Below are positions 1 to 7,570 of a DNA stretch of 59,556 nt, piece by piece. The notes under the pieces are model-generated. The model did not search any database. It was given only the letters and a program-made list of their open reading frames with translations, and was not told where the DNA came from. The stretch is from DATAEU01 sp046724395 (GTDB taxonomy: Bacteria; Actinomycetota; UBA4738; HRBIN12): the NCBI GenBank assembly GCA_046724395.1, contig JBKOWM010000049.1, positions 1 to 59,556 of the forward strand, read 5' to 3'. The position numbers were made by a program, and so were the translations under genes. The first letter of the stretch is position 1; each line of letters begins with the position of its first letter.

Positions 1-1173
1 GATGTGGTACGTGCGATGGAGCCACCACGCCGGAAAGCCGGTGAGGCGCACGCCGAGGACCTTCGCCGCTCCCTTGTAGCGTCCGAGCGACGCCAGCTGG
101 CCGAGGTTCCGGTGGCGGAACGGCTGCAGCTCGCCATCTGACAACGACGCCGCGACGTTGCGCGCCAGCCGGCGCGCCTCGCGCAACGCGTGCTGGGCCG
201 TGGGCGGCGCGGTTCCGCCGGTCACCAGGTCCGGGATGGCCGCGTTGTCGCCTGCCGCCCACGCGTCCTTCACGCCCTGCACGCGAAGGAACTCGTCGAC
301 GAGGACGCGGCCGCGCTCGTCGACCGGGAACGACGAGCGCCGAGCGACGGGCTCCGGCGCGACCCCCGCCGTCCACACCAGGGTCTCCGCGCGGAACCGC
401 TCGCCGTTCGACAGCCGCATCATGCCGCCCTCCGCCGACTCGAGCTGGGTGCCGAGCCACACCGCGATTCCCCGCTCCTCGAGATGCCGCCGCACGTAGG
501 CGGCAAGATCCCGGCCGATCTCCGGCAGGATTGTGTCGGCGGCCTCGACGAGCACCCACCGCATGTCGTCCCGGCGCAGCTGCGGATAGAAGCGCATCGC
601 GGCGCTGGCCATGTCCTCGAGTTCGGCGAGCGCCTCGACGCCCGCGTACCCGCCGCCGACGAAGACGAAGGTCAGCGCGGCGCGGCGCCGCTCGGCGTCG
701 GGCGTCCCCGCCGCCGCGTCGAGGCGGCCGATGACGTGATTCCGCAAGTAGATCGCCTCCGCGACGCTCTTGAAGCCGATCCCCAGCTCGGCGAGGCCGG
801 GGATCGGCAGGACCCGCGACCGTGAGCCGGCCCCGACGACCACGACGTCGTAGTCGAGTCGCAGGCTCTCGCCGTCTTCGGTGCGGACGGTCGCCGTCCG
901 GCCCTCGTGCTCGATCTCCACCGCCTCGCCGACGACGATCCGCGCTCGGCGCAGCACCTGCCGCAGCGGCACGACGACATGACGGGGCTCGATGTTGCCG
1001 CTCGCGACCTCCGGGAGAAACGGCTGGTAGAGCATGAAGTTCTCGGGATTGACGAGCGTCAGGTAGGCGCCGTCGCGCAGCAGCTTTTGCAGCTCCAACG
1101 CCGCGTACATTCCGATGTAGCCGCCTCCGACGAACAGGATGCGCGTCGGCCCGCGGATGCCGGCGGCCACCAT
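1..1173 (-). CDS. ndh: Type II NADH dehydrogenase (NDH-2), 3' end cut by window edge
   Basis: Single-subunit FAD enzyme expected to pass electrons from NADH to quinone at the inner face of the membrane without proton pumping. The N-terminus carries a Rossmann FAD motif (FVGGGYIGMYAALEL, residues about 13-27). A second dinucleotide motif FVFVGGGYAGVEAL near residue 165 would bind NADH. WTAGVAPEP and AAGDNAAIPD match the conserved FAD-contact region near residues 290-330. The frame is open for all 391 codons to base 1, so the C-terminus, including any membrane-anchoring helix, lies outside the window. ATG at 1173-1171 shares one base with the TGA of the upstream HAD gene (TGATG), implying translational coupling. 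Confidence 0.9.
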   Translation of the reverse strand, partial: MVAAGIRGPTRILFVGGGYIGMYAALELQKLLRDGAYLTLVNPENFMLYQPFLPEVASGNIEPRHVVVPLRQVLRRARIVVGEAVEIEHEGRTATVRTEDGESLRLDYDVVVVGAGSRSRVLPIPGLAELGIGFKSVAEAIYLRNHVIGRLDAAAGTPDAERRRAALTFVFVGGGYAGVEALAELEDMASAAMRFYPQLRRDDMRWVLVEAADTILPEIGRDLAAYVRRHLEERGIAVWLGTQLESAEGGMMRLSNGERFRAETLVWTAGVAPEPVARRSSFPVDERGRVLVDEFLRVQGVKDAWAAGDNAAIPDLVTGGTAPPTAQHALREARRLARNVAASLSDGELQPFRHRNLGQLASLGRYKGAAKVLGVRLTGFPAWWLHRTYHI

Positions 1174-1832
1174 CACAACGTGGACAGCACCTCGGGCAAC
1201 TCATCGAGTGCCCGGATTGCTGCGTCGCACTCGGCCAGCTGCGCCTTCGTCGGGTTGTCCGGCGCCTCGCCTCGCAGGGCCCAGATCGCGCGCATCCCCG
1301 CCTCGCGAGCGGGGCGGACGTCGTAGTCGAGCCGGTCTCCCACCATGGCGGTGCGCTCCGGTTCGACCGCCGCGGCGGCGATCGCGTGCGCGAACAGCCG
1401 AGGGTCCGGCTTGTCGAACCCGACGTCGTCCGAGACCGCCCACATGTCGAAGAACCGATCGAGGCCGTCGCGCGCCATCGCCTTGCGCACGGCGGTCGGC
1501 TGGTTGGCGATCACGCCGAGCCGGTATCGGCCGTCGAGCCGCTCCAAGGTCCGGACGGCGTCCGGCTCGAGGTCCGCGGCCGCGTATCGCCACCATCGCT
1601 CGGCATGGCGTTCGACCTCGCCGACGTCCGCGTCCTCACCGAGGAACGCGGCGGCGAGCCGAGCCCGGAAGGAGCCCGACTGGGCGCTGCGACACGCGTC
1701 GTACGCCGCGTCAAAGGCCTCGTCGGTGAAGTCGGCGCCGAGCTCGCGCAGCGCTCGGCGAAGCGCCTCGCGATACACGTCGTCCCGGTACAGAACGCCG
1801 CCGATGTCGAGGAAGACGACGTCGACACCCAT
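1173..1832 (-). CDS. HAD-superfamily hydrolase
   Basis: 219-residue haloacid-dehalogenase-like hydrolase, probably a phosphatase of unknown substrate. Motif I is VFLDIGGVLY near the N-terminus; the nucleophile Asp is present but the +2 position is Gly instead of the usual Asp general acid. A helical cap follows, then motif II/III context (IANQPTAVRKAM) and the acidic motif IV (MVGDRLDYDVRPAREAGM). A longer ATG at 1841 is possible, but TAGGAT lies at 1845-1840, overlapping that codon and ending 7 nt before ATG 1832, so I prefer 1832 and a leaderless transcript. It is coupled to the following NDH-2 gene by TGATG. Confidence 0.8.
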   Translation of the reverse strand: MGVDVVFLDIGGVLYRDDVYREALRRALRELGADFTDEAFDAAYDACRSAQSGSFRARLAAAFLGEDADVGEVERHAERWWRYAAADLEPDAVRTLERLDGRYRLGVIANQPTAVRKAMARDGLDRFFDMWAVSDDVGFDKPDPRLFAHAIAAAAVEPERTAMVGDRLDYDVRPAREAGMRAIWALRGEAPDNPTKAQLAECDAAIRALDELPEVLSTL

Positions 1833-1916
1833 TTCGACCATCCTACGGAAGCGCTCGCACCTGATTCATCTGGATACCGGTATGGAGCGAGCGCGAACGC
1901 GCGAGCGTCGGCCCTG

Positions 1917-2768
1917 TCAGGAGCTGGCGCCCGACGTCGTTCGTGAGACGGCGCGAAGCGCCGCGTAGGACTCCGGCGACGTGAGCGCCGAGCCGAGTCG
2001 GATGGGGTCGTACCGCGCCCCGTGGCAGTCCGATCCGCCGGTCGGGATCAGCCCGAGACGATTGGCGAGCGCCGCGTACTCGTGGCGTTGCTCGGGAGTG
2101 TGATCGCAGTGATCCACCTCGAGGCCGGCCATTCCGACGGCCGCCATGCGTTCAATGAGCTCATCCGGCACCGACGTCTGATCTCCCCACATCCCGGGAT
2201 GCGCAAGTACGCAGACGCCCCCCGCCGAGCGAATCAGCCCGACGGATTCGACCGGGTCGAGTGCATGCTTGGGGACGCTCGCTGGTCCGCCGTCGGCGAT
2301 GTAACGGTCGAAGGCGTCCCGCTCGGTCGGTACGACCCCCGCCTCGACCATCGCCTGAGCGACATGCGGCCGGACGATGTTGCCGCCCCCCGCGATCTCG
2401 CGGACGCGCTCGAACGAGATCGCCAAGCCAAGCGCCTGAAGTTTCTCGACCATGAGCTCCCCACGCCGAAGGCGGGAGTCGCGCAGCCGACGAAGCTCCT
2501 CGCGCAGGCGGGGGTCGTCGACGTCGGACCAGTAGCACAGGACGTGAACGCTCGTGCCGAGGTACTCGGTCGAGAGCTCGACACCCGGGACGACCTCGAC
2601 CCCCGTCGCGATGCCGGTGTCGACCGCCTCGTCGAGCCCGTCGAGCGTGTCGTGGTCGGTGAGCGCGACGACGTCGAGCTCTCGCTCGGCCGCGAATCGG
2701 ACGAGCTCGTCCGGGGTGAAGGTGCCGTCGGATCGGTTGGAATGGGCGTGCAGGTCGATGCGGGACAT
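1917..2768 (-). CDS. PHP-domain phosphoesterase (TrpH/YciV-like)
   Basis: About 283-residue polymerase-and-histidinol-phosphatase fold metalloenzyme. The four metal-binding motifs are visible: IDLHAHSNRSDG at the N-terminus, ALTDHDT near residue 38, CVLAHPG near residue 186 and GGSDCHG near residue 246. Family members of this length hydrolyse 3',5'-nucleoside bisphosphates or 5' RNA ends; the actual substrate here is inferred only. The start is uncertain: TTG at 2780 has a close GGGAG, while ATG 2768 begins right before the first conserved histidines. A 75-bp gap separates it from the HAD gene on the same strand. Confidence 0.85.
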   Translation of the reverse strand: MSRIDLHAHSNRSDGTFTPDELVRFAAERELDVVALTDHDTLDGLDEAVDTGIATGVEVVPGVELSTEYLGTSVHVLCYWSDVDDPRLREELRRLRDSRLRRGELMVEKLQALGLAISFERVREIAGGGNIVRPHVAQAMVEAGVVPTERDAFDRYIADGGPASVPKHALDPVESVGLIRSAGGVCVLAHPGMWGDQTSVPDELIERMAAVGMAGLEVDHCDHTPEQRHEYAALANRLGLIPTGGSDCHGARYDPIRLGSALTSPESYAALRAVSRTTSGASS

Positions 2769-2876
2769 GGCCGGGGCCAATGCTCCCAGAGCGACGCGGC
2801 CCGTGTCCTCACGACGCGGGCGAAGACGACGTGCGCGCGCTTCGTTTCGGGCTGCGGCGTGTGAACCTCGGTGGCG

Positions 2877-3899
2877 TCACCGCGGGCGCGCGACGTGCGC
2901 CCGCGTGATGTCCTGGATTCGGTTGCACCCCGCCAGCGCCATCGTGTTGGCGAGCTCGGCCCGCAGGATCTCCAGCACTTCGAAGACGCCGTCCTCGCCA
3001 CGCGCCGCGAGGCCCCACATCACGGGCCGACCGACCATCACTGCGGCCGCACCGAGAGCGATCGCGACAAAGACGTCGCCGCCGCGACGGATGCCGCCGT
3101 CGACCAGCACCGGCACGCGGCCGTCGACCGCCTCGACGACCTCGGGGAGCACCGTGATCGATGCGGCGACGTGGTCGAGCTGCCGCCCGCCATGGTTCGA
3201 CACCACGATAGCGTCGACGCCGGCATCGACGGCCAAGCCGGCATCCTCGGCGGTGAGAATGCCCTTCAGCAGCAACGGGAGCCCCGTGTGCTCGCGCACC
3301 CACGCGAGGTCGTCCCACGAGATCTCCGGGTCGAAGACGAGGTCCGTGTACCCGAGCTCCATCGGGGGTTCCCAGCCGGCGCGGATGAGTCCGTACCGCA
3401 GGCCGCCCTCCTGGAAGTCCGTCGTCAACACCACCGCCCGGTAGCCGACCGCAGTGACGCGATGGAGCATCTCCTCGGTCGCGCCGCGGTCGGTGAACAC
3501 GTACAGCTGCCACCACTTCGGCGCGTCAGAGGTGCGCGCGATCGCCTCGGCGCTCGCGACCGCGGTCGTAGAAACGGCCATGATCGTTCCGGCCCGGGCG
3601 GCCGCCCGAGCGGTCGCCAACTCCCCCTCCGGATCGGCGAGCCGCTGGTAGGCCCACGGCGCGATCAACACCGGGAACGCCGCGCGATCGTTCAGGATCT
3701 CGACGGACAGGTCGCGCTCCCGCCTGGTGACAAGCATCCTCGGACGGATGACCCACCGGTCGAAGGCCCGGCGGTTTTCGTTTAGCGTCCACTCGTCGCC
3801 CGCGCCGCCGGCGTAGTAGACGAGGTCCGCGGCGCCCAGCCGGTCTCGCGCGATTCGCTCGTAGTCCTCGAGCGTGACGATCTCCGGCGGCTCGCCCAC
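2877..3899 (-). CDS. FMN-dependent alpha-hydroxy-acid dehydrogenase/oxidase
   Basis: 340-residue TIM-barrel flavoprotein of the glycolate oxidase/L-lactate dehydrogenase family. Active-site positions of the family are all recognisable: YYAGGA (substrate Tyr) near residue 29, WWQLY near residue 140, LLLKGI (FMN Lys) near residue 217, and VSNHGGRQLD with catalytic His and substrate Arg near residue 243. DGGIRRGGDV and GRPVMWGLA bind the FMN phosphate. This family oxidises 2-hydroxy acids to 2-oxo acids; lactate, glycolate or mandelate cannot be separated by eye. The start is GTG; TAGGCT lies 9 nt upstream and may be its -10 element. Confidence 0.88.
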   Translation of the reverse strand: MGEPPEIVTLEDYERIARDRLGAADLVYYAGGAGDEWTLNENRRAFDRWVIRPRMLVTRRERDLSVEILNDRAAFPVLIAPWAYQRLADPEGELATARAAARAGTIMAVSTTAVASAEAIARTSDAPKWWQLYVFTDRGATEEMLHRVTAVGYRAVVLTTDFQEGGLRYGLIRAGWEPPMELGYTDLVFDPEISWDDLAWVREHTGLPLLLKGILTAEDAGLAVDAGVDAIVVSNHGGRQLDHVAASITVLPEVVEAVDGRVPVLVDGGIRRGGDVFVAIALGAAAVMVGRPVMWGLAARGEDGVFEVLEILRAELANTMALAGCNRIQDITRAHVARPR

Positions 3900-3966
3900 G
3901 GCGGGTGAAGCCTACGACCCGCGCGTGCCGGGTCCATCCGGCGGTGCAATCGGCGACAGACCGGCT

Positions 3967-4857
3967 CTACTCGATCGGGGCGAGCTCGTCATTCCGACGC
4001 CGGGCCTGAGCCGAGATCGTCACGTAGATGCCGAGCAGGATCAGCGCACCACCGGCGAAGGCCGTCCACCTGGGGAGCTCGCCGAAGAACGCGAATGCGA
4101 GCAACGTCGAGCCGACCGGCTCGGCGGTCACGGCGATCGCGACGACCGAGGCCTCGACCGCCGCGAGCAGGTAATTGAAGACGGTGTGGCCGAGGAACTG
4201 TGGGATGGCCGCCATGAGCACGAACAGCAGCCATGTCTGCGCCGGGAAGCCCGCGAACCGCTCGCCGGCTCCGACCACGATCGCTGCCAGAACGATCGCC
4301 GACGTCGTGTAGGCGATCGCGACGTACGGCACGAGCGACAGTCGGCGACGGACGGTTCGGCCCGACAGGAAGTAGGCGGCGGCCATGATGGCGCCGAGGA
4401 TCGCGAGGACGTCGCCGAACGCCGCACGCCGCGAAAGCCCGAGGTCGCCGCCGGAGATGACCGCGGCGCCGACGAGGCACAGCCCGATTCCGATCAGCGC
4501 TCGACGAGACACGTATTCGCCGACCGCGCGCCCGATGAGCGCCACCCATACGGGCTGCGTCGTCACGAGAACCGTGCTCGCGGCGACGGTCGTGTACTCG
4601 AGCGACGGAACCCACAGGGCGAAGTGGACCGCGAGGAACGCGCCCGCGAGCACGGCGATCGTCCACTGCCGTGTAGATAGCGACCGGAGCTCGTCGCCAT
4701 ACCTCACGAGCGCGAGAGGCAGCAGAATGGCCGCCGCGATGGCGTTTCGATAGAACGCGATGGACAAGGCCGGCGCATCCGCGAGTCGAATCAAGATCGA
4801 TGAGAACGAGACGGCGACGACACCCGTCGCGAGGAGCGCGAGCTGCCGGCGCGACAT
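3967..4857 (-). CDS. EamA/DMT-family transporter
   Basis: 296-residue integral membrane protein with about ten hydrophobic segments arranged as two EamA repeats (residues about 5-140 and 150-285). Typical signatures are visible: SILIRLADAPALSIAFYRN at the start of repeat one, VLVTTQPVWVALIGR, and LGHTVFNYLLA with VTAEPVGSTLLA in repeat two. Drug/metabolite transporters of this type export amino acids or other small metabolites, or have unknown cargo. ATG 4857 has no Shine-Dalgarno; GATGAT ends exactly 6 nt upstream, as in nfeD. Confidence 0.87.
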   Translation of the reverse strand: MSRRQLALLATGVVAVSFSSILIRLADAPALSIAFYRNAIAAAILLPLALVRYGDELRSLSTRQWTIAVLAGAFLAVHFALWVPSLEYTTVAASTVLVTTQPVWVALIGRAVGEYVSRRALIGIGLCLVGAAVISGGDLGLSRRAAFGDVLAILGAIMAAAYFLSGRTVRRRLSLVPYVAIAYTTSAIVLAAIVVGAGERFAGFPAQTWLLFVLMAAIPQFLGHTVFNYLLAAVEASVVAIAVTAEPVGSTLLAFAFFGELPRWTAFAGGALILLGIYVTISAQARRRNDELAPIE

Positions 4858-5035
4858 GGGCGCATCATCTCAGCGCCGCGACGCTGGGACACGGCCTCGA
4901 TTTGACGCGCGGACGCGGACGGATTTTGGTTCGAGTCGCGCACATACCGGGCCTCGGAAGGGGCCGACAACGCTCGCGTGCGCCGATCGCCGATCGGCTC
5001 ACCGGGGTCCACGCGTCGAGGGGGTGGTCCGGAAC

Positions 5036-5797
5036 ATGTTCGTGGGGGAAGTGGTCGGCACGGCCGTCCTGATCCTGCTCGGTGACGGAGTCGTCGCTGG
5101 GGTTCTGCTCAACCGGTCCAAGGCACAGAATGGCGGATGGATCGTCATCGCCTGGGCGTGGGGCATGGGGGTCTTCATGGGGGTCATCACAAGCGTGGCC
5201 GTAACCGGTGGCGTCGCTCAGCTGAACCCCGCCGTCACGATCGGCCTCGCCGCGATCGGCGCGACGGACTGGGGCGACGTACCGATGCTGATCGCAGGAC
5301 AGTTCGTCGGGGCGTTCATCGGTGCGACGCTCGTGTATCTGTCGTATCTGCCGCACTGGGCGGCGACCGAGGACAAGGGACTCAAGCTCGCCGTGTTCTC
5401 CACCGGTCCGGCGATCCGCGACACGGTGTCGAACCTCATCACGGAGATCGTCGGAACCGCGATGCTCGTGTTCGGCATCGCCGCGATCGCGATCAAGCTC
5501 GGCGGCGGATTCGTGATCACCGGCGCTCAGGGCATCAGCGCGACGGGCGTGCTGGCGACGGGCGCGCTTCCCGTGGGCCTGCTCGTCCTCGTGATCGGGC
5601 TGTCGCTCGGCGGCCCGACCGGTTACGCCATCAATCCGGCCCGCGACCTCGGCCCGCGGATCATGCACTTTGTCCTTCCGATCGCTGGCAAGGGCGACTC
5701 GGACTGGGGATACAGCTGGGTCCCCGTCGTCGGCCCGATCATCGGCGGTGTGATCGGAGCGTTCCTGGCGGACTGGGCGTTCAACCTGAATGTCTGA
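5036..5797 (+). CDS. glpF: Glycerol uptake facilitator (aquaglyceroporin)
   Basis: 253-residue major-intrinsic-protein channel for passive glycerol entry. Both half-helix signatures are present: LNPAVTIG near residue 62 and INPARDLGPR near residue 198; the Asp after NPAR is typical of glycerol channels rather than water-only aquaporins. Six membrane helices alternate with these loops. ATG 5036 follows a purine-rich GAGGGGG; an in-frame GTG at 5024 is a less likely alternative. It is followed after 40 bp by glpK, which would trap glycerol as G3P. The 178-bp gap upstream, facing the divergent EamA gene, probably holds the promoter, but I see no convincing hexamers. Confidence 0.93.
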   Translation: MFVGEVVGTAVLILLGDGVVAGVLLNRSKAQNGGWIVIAWAWGMGVFMGVITSVAVTGGVAQLNPAVTIGLAAIGATDWGDVPMLIAGQFVGAFIGATLVYLSYLPHWAATEDKGLKLAVFSTGPAIRDTVSNLITEIVGTAMLVFGIAAIAIKLGGGFVITGAQGISATGVLATGALPVGLLVLVIGLSLGGPTGYAINPARDLGPRIMHFVLPIAGKGDSDWGYSWVPVVGPIIGGVIGAFLADWAFNLNV

Positions 5798-5837
5798 ATA
5801 GCGCGTCGACATCGAGGAGACCACCGAAGGAGGTCCG

Positions 5838-7334
5838 ATGGCGGACTACGTAGGTGCGATCGACCAGGGCACCACCAGCACCCGCTTCATGATCTTCGAC
5901 CACTCCGGAAGGGTCGTCGCAGTCGACCAACGGGAGCACGAGCAGATCTACCCGAAGCCGGGCTGGGTCGAGCACGACCCGAAGGAGATCATGACCCGGA
6001 CGAACGAGGTGATCGACGGCGCGCTGAACTCCGCGAACATCACGGCCGGCGATCTAGCGGCGGTCGGGATCACCAATCAGCGCGAGACGACGGTCGTCTG
6101 GGACCGCAACACCGGTGAGCCCGTGTACAACGCGCTCGTCTGGCAGGACACGCGAACGCAGGAGATCGTCACCGAGCTGTCCGGCGACGGCGGCCAGGAT
6201 CGTTTCCGAGACAAGACGGGACTCCCGCTCGCGACCTATTTCTCGGGGACCAAGATCAAGTGGGTCCTGGACAACGTCGAGGGGGCGAGGAAACGGGCCG
6301 AGGCGGGGGATCTCGTGTTCGGCAACATCGACTCGTGGGTCATCTGGAACATCACCGGGGGCAGGGACGGCGGGCGCCACGTCACCGACGTCTCGAACGC
6401 CAGCCGGACAATGTTGATGAACCTCGAGACGCTGGACTGGGACGAGGACCAGCTGCGCGCGTTCGGCATTCCTCGGTCGATGCTGCCGGACATCCGGCCG
6501 TCTTCGGACGTCTACGGTGATGCGACGCGGAGCTTGGCCGGCACCCCGGTCGCCGGCGACCTCGGCGACCAGCAGGCAGCGACGTTCGGCCAGGCCGCGT
6601 ACGACGTCGGCGATGCGAAGAACACCTACGGCACGGGCAACTTCATGCTCCTGAACACGGGCACCGACATCGTCCCGTCCAAGAGCGGGTTGATCACCAC
6701 CGTGGGATGGAAACTCGGCGACAGGCCCGCGATCTACTGCCTGGAGGGCTCCATCGCGATCACCGGAGCGCTCGTCCAGTGGCTGCGGGACAACCTGGGG
6801 CTCATCAAGAGCTCCCCCGAGGTCGAGGACCTCGCGAAGACGGTCGAGGACAACGGCGGCATCTACTTCGTGCCCGCCTTCTCGGGCCTGTTCGCCCCGT
6901 ACTGGCGCGGCGACGCGCGCGGCGTGATCGTCGGACTGACCCGCTACATCAACAAGGGCCACATCGCCCGCGCGGCCCTCGAGGCGACGGCGTGGCAGAG
7001 CCGCGAGGTCGCCGATGCCATGGAGGCAGATTCCGGCGTCAAGATGAGGGAGCTGAAGGTCGACGGCGGCATGGTTCACAACGACCTGCTGATGCAGTTC
7101 CAGGCCGACGTGCTCGGGATTCCAGTGATCCGGCCGACGGTCGCCGAGACCACGGCGCTTGGTGCGGCGTACGCGGCGGGGCTGGCCGTCGGGTTCTGGA
7201 ACTCCTACGACGACCTGCGCCAGAACTGGGGGAAGGACATGCAGTGGACCCCACGGATGGACCCTGCCGAGCGCGAGCGAGAGTACGGTCGATGGAAGAA
7301 GGCAGTTACCCGGACGTTCGACTGGGTCGAGTAG
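5838..7334 (+). CDS. glpK: Glycerol kinase
   Basis: 498 residues, the usual GlpK length, of the FGGY kinase family; phosphorylates glycerol with ATP to sn-glycerol-3-phosphate in the cytoplasm. The N-terminal phosphate motif is GAIDQGTTSTRF. Glycerol-contact regions NQRETTVVWD and WQDTRTQ are clear, the ATP-binding GTGNFMLLNTG lies near residue 265, and the C-terminal signature ELKVDGGMVHNDLLMQ lies near residue 400. A strong Shine-Dalgarno (AAGGAGG) is 6 nt before ATG. It sits between glpF and a small repeat-protein gene that begins 5 nt after the stop. Confidence 0.97.
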   Translation: MADYVGAIDQGTTSTRFMIFDHSGRVVAVDQREHEQIYPKPGWVEHDPKEIMTRTNEVIDGALNSANITAGDLAAVGITNQRETTVVWDRNTGEPVYNALVWQDTRTQEIVTELSGDGGQDRFRDKTGLPLATYFSGTKIKWVLDNVEGARKRAEAGDLVFGNIDSWVIWNITGGRDGGRHVTDVSNASRTMLMNLETLDWDEDQLRAFGIPRSMLPDIRPSSDVYGDATRSLAGTPVAGDLGDQQAATFGQAAYDVGDAKNTYGTGNFMLLNTGTDIVPSKSGLITTVGWKLGDRPAIYCLEGSIAITGALVQWLRDNLGLIKSSPEVEDLAKTVEDNGGIYFVPAFSGLFAPYWRGDARGVIVGLTRYINKGHIARAALEATAWQSREVADAMEADSGVKMRELKVDGGMVHNDLLMQFQADVLGIPVIRPTVAETTALGAAYAAGLAVGFWNSYDDLRQNWGKDMQWTPRMDPAEREREYGRWKKAVTRTFDWVE

Positions 7335-7339
7335 CTGAG

Positions 7340-7567
7340 ATGGGACGCGACCACGAGCACCCGGACTTCGCGCGTGGGCAGGAGGACGAGGAGGAGCACG
7401 AACACGCCAAGCCGGACTTCGCCCGCGGGCAGGAAGAGGGCGGCCACGACGAGGATGCGAAACCCGATTTCGCTCGGGGGCAGGAAGAGGGCGAGCACGA
7501 CGAGGACGTCGAGCCGGACTTCGGCCGCGGGCAGGAGGAGGGGGAAGACGAAGGCCGCGAGGACTGA
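7340..7567 (+). CDS. Small acidic protein of four 17-residue PDFARGQEE repeats
   Basis: 75-residue, highly acidic, probably disordered protein made almost entirely of four repeats with a 17-residue (51-bp) period; each begins PDFARGQE or PDFGRGQE and continues with Glu/Asp/His/Gly. PDF units fall at residues 8, 25, 42 and 59. There is no signal peptide or membrane segment. It is tightly packed between glpK (5-nt gap) and glpA (3-nt gap), so it is surely co-transcribed. Function unknown. From memory, short acidic proteins with F-x-x-GQE repeats occur in other actinobacteria, but I cannot verify homology. His/Asp/Glu density would allow metal binding, which is speculation. Confidence 0.75.
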   Translation: MGRDHEHPDFARGQEDEEEHEHAKPDFARGQEEGGHDEDAKPDFARGQEEGEHDEDVEPDFGRGQEEGEDEGRED

Positions 7568-7570
7568 TCG

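Noticed and set aside
4928..4937. GGTTCGAGTC resembling a tRNA T-loop
   Set aside because: The flanking bases do not pair as a T-stem and no D- or anticodon arm fits upstream within tRNA distance.
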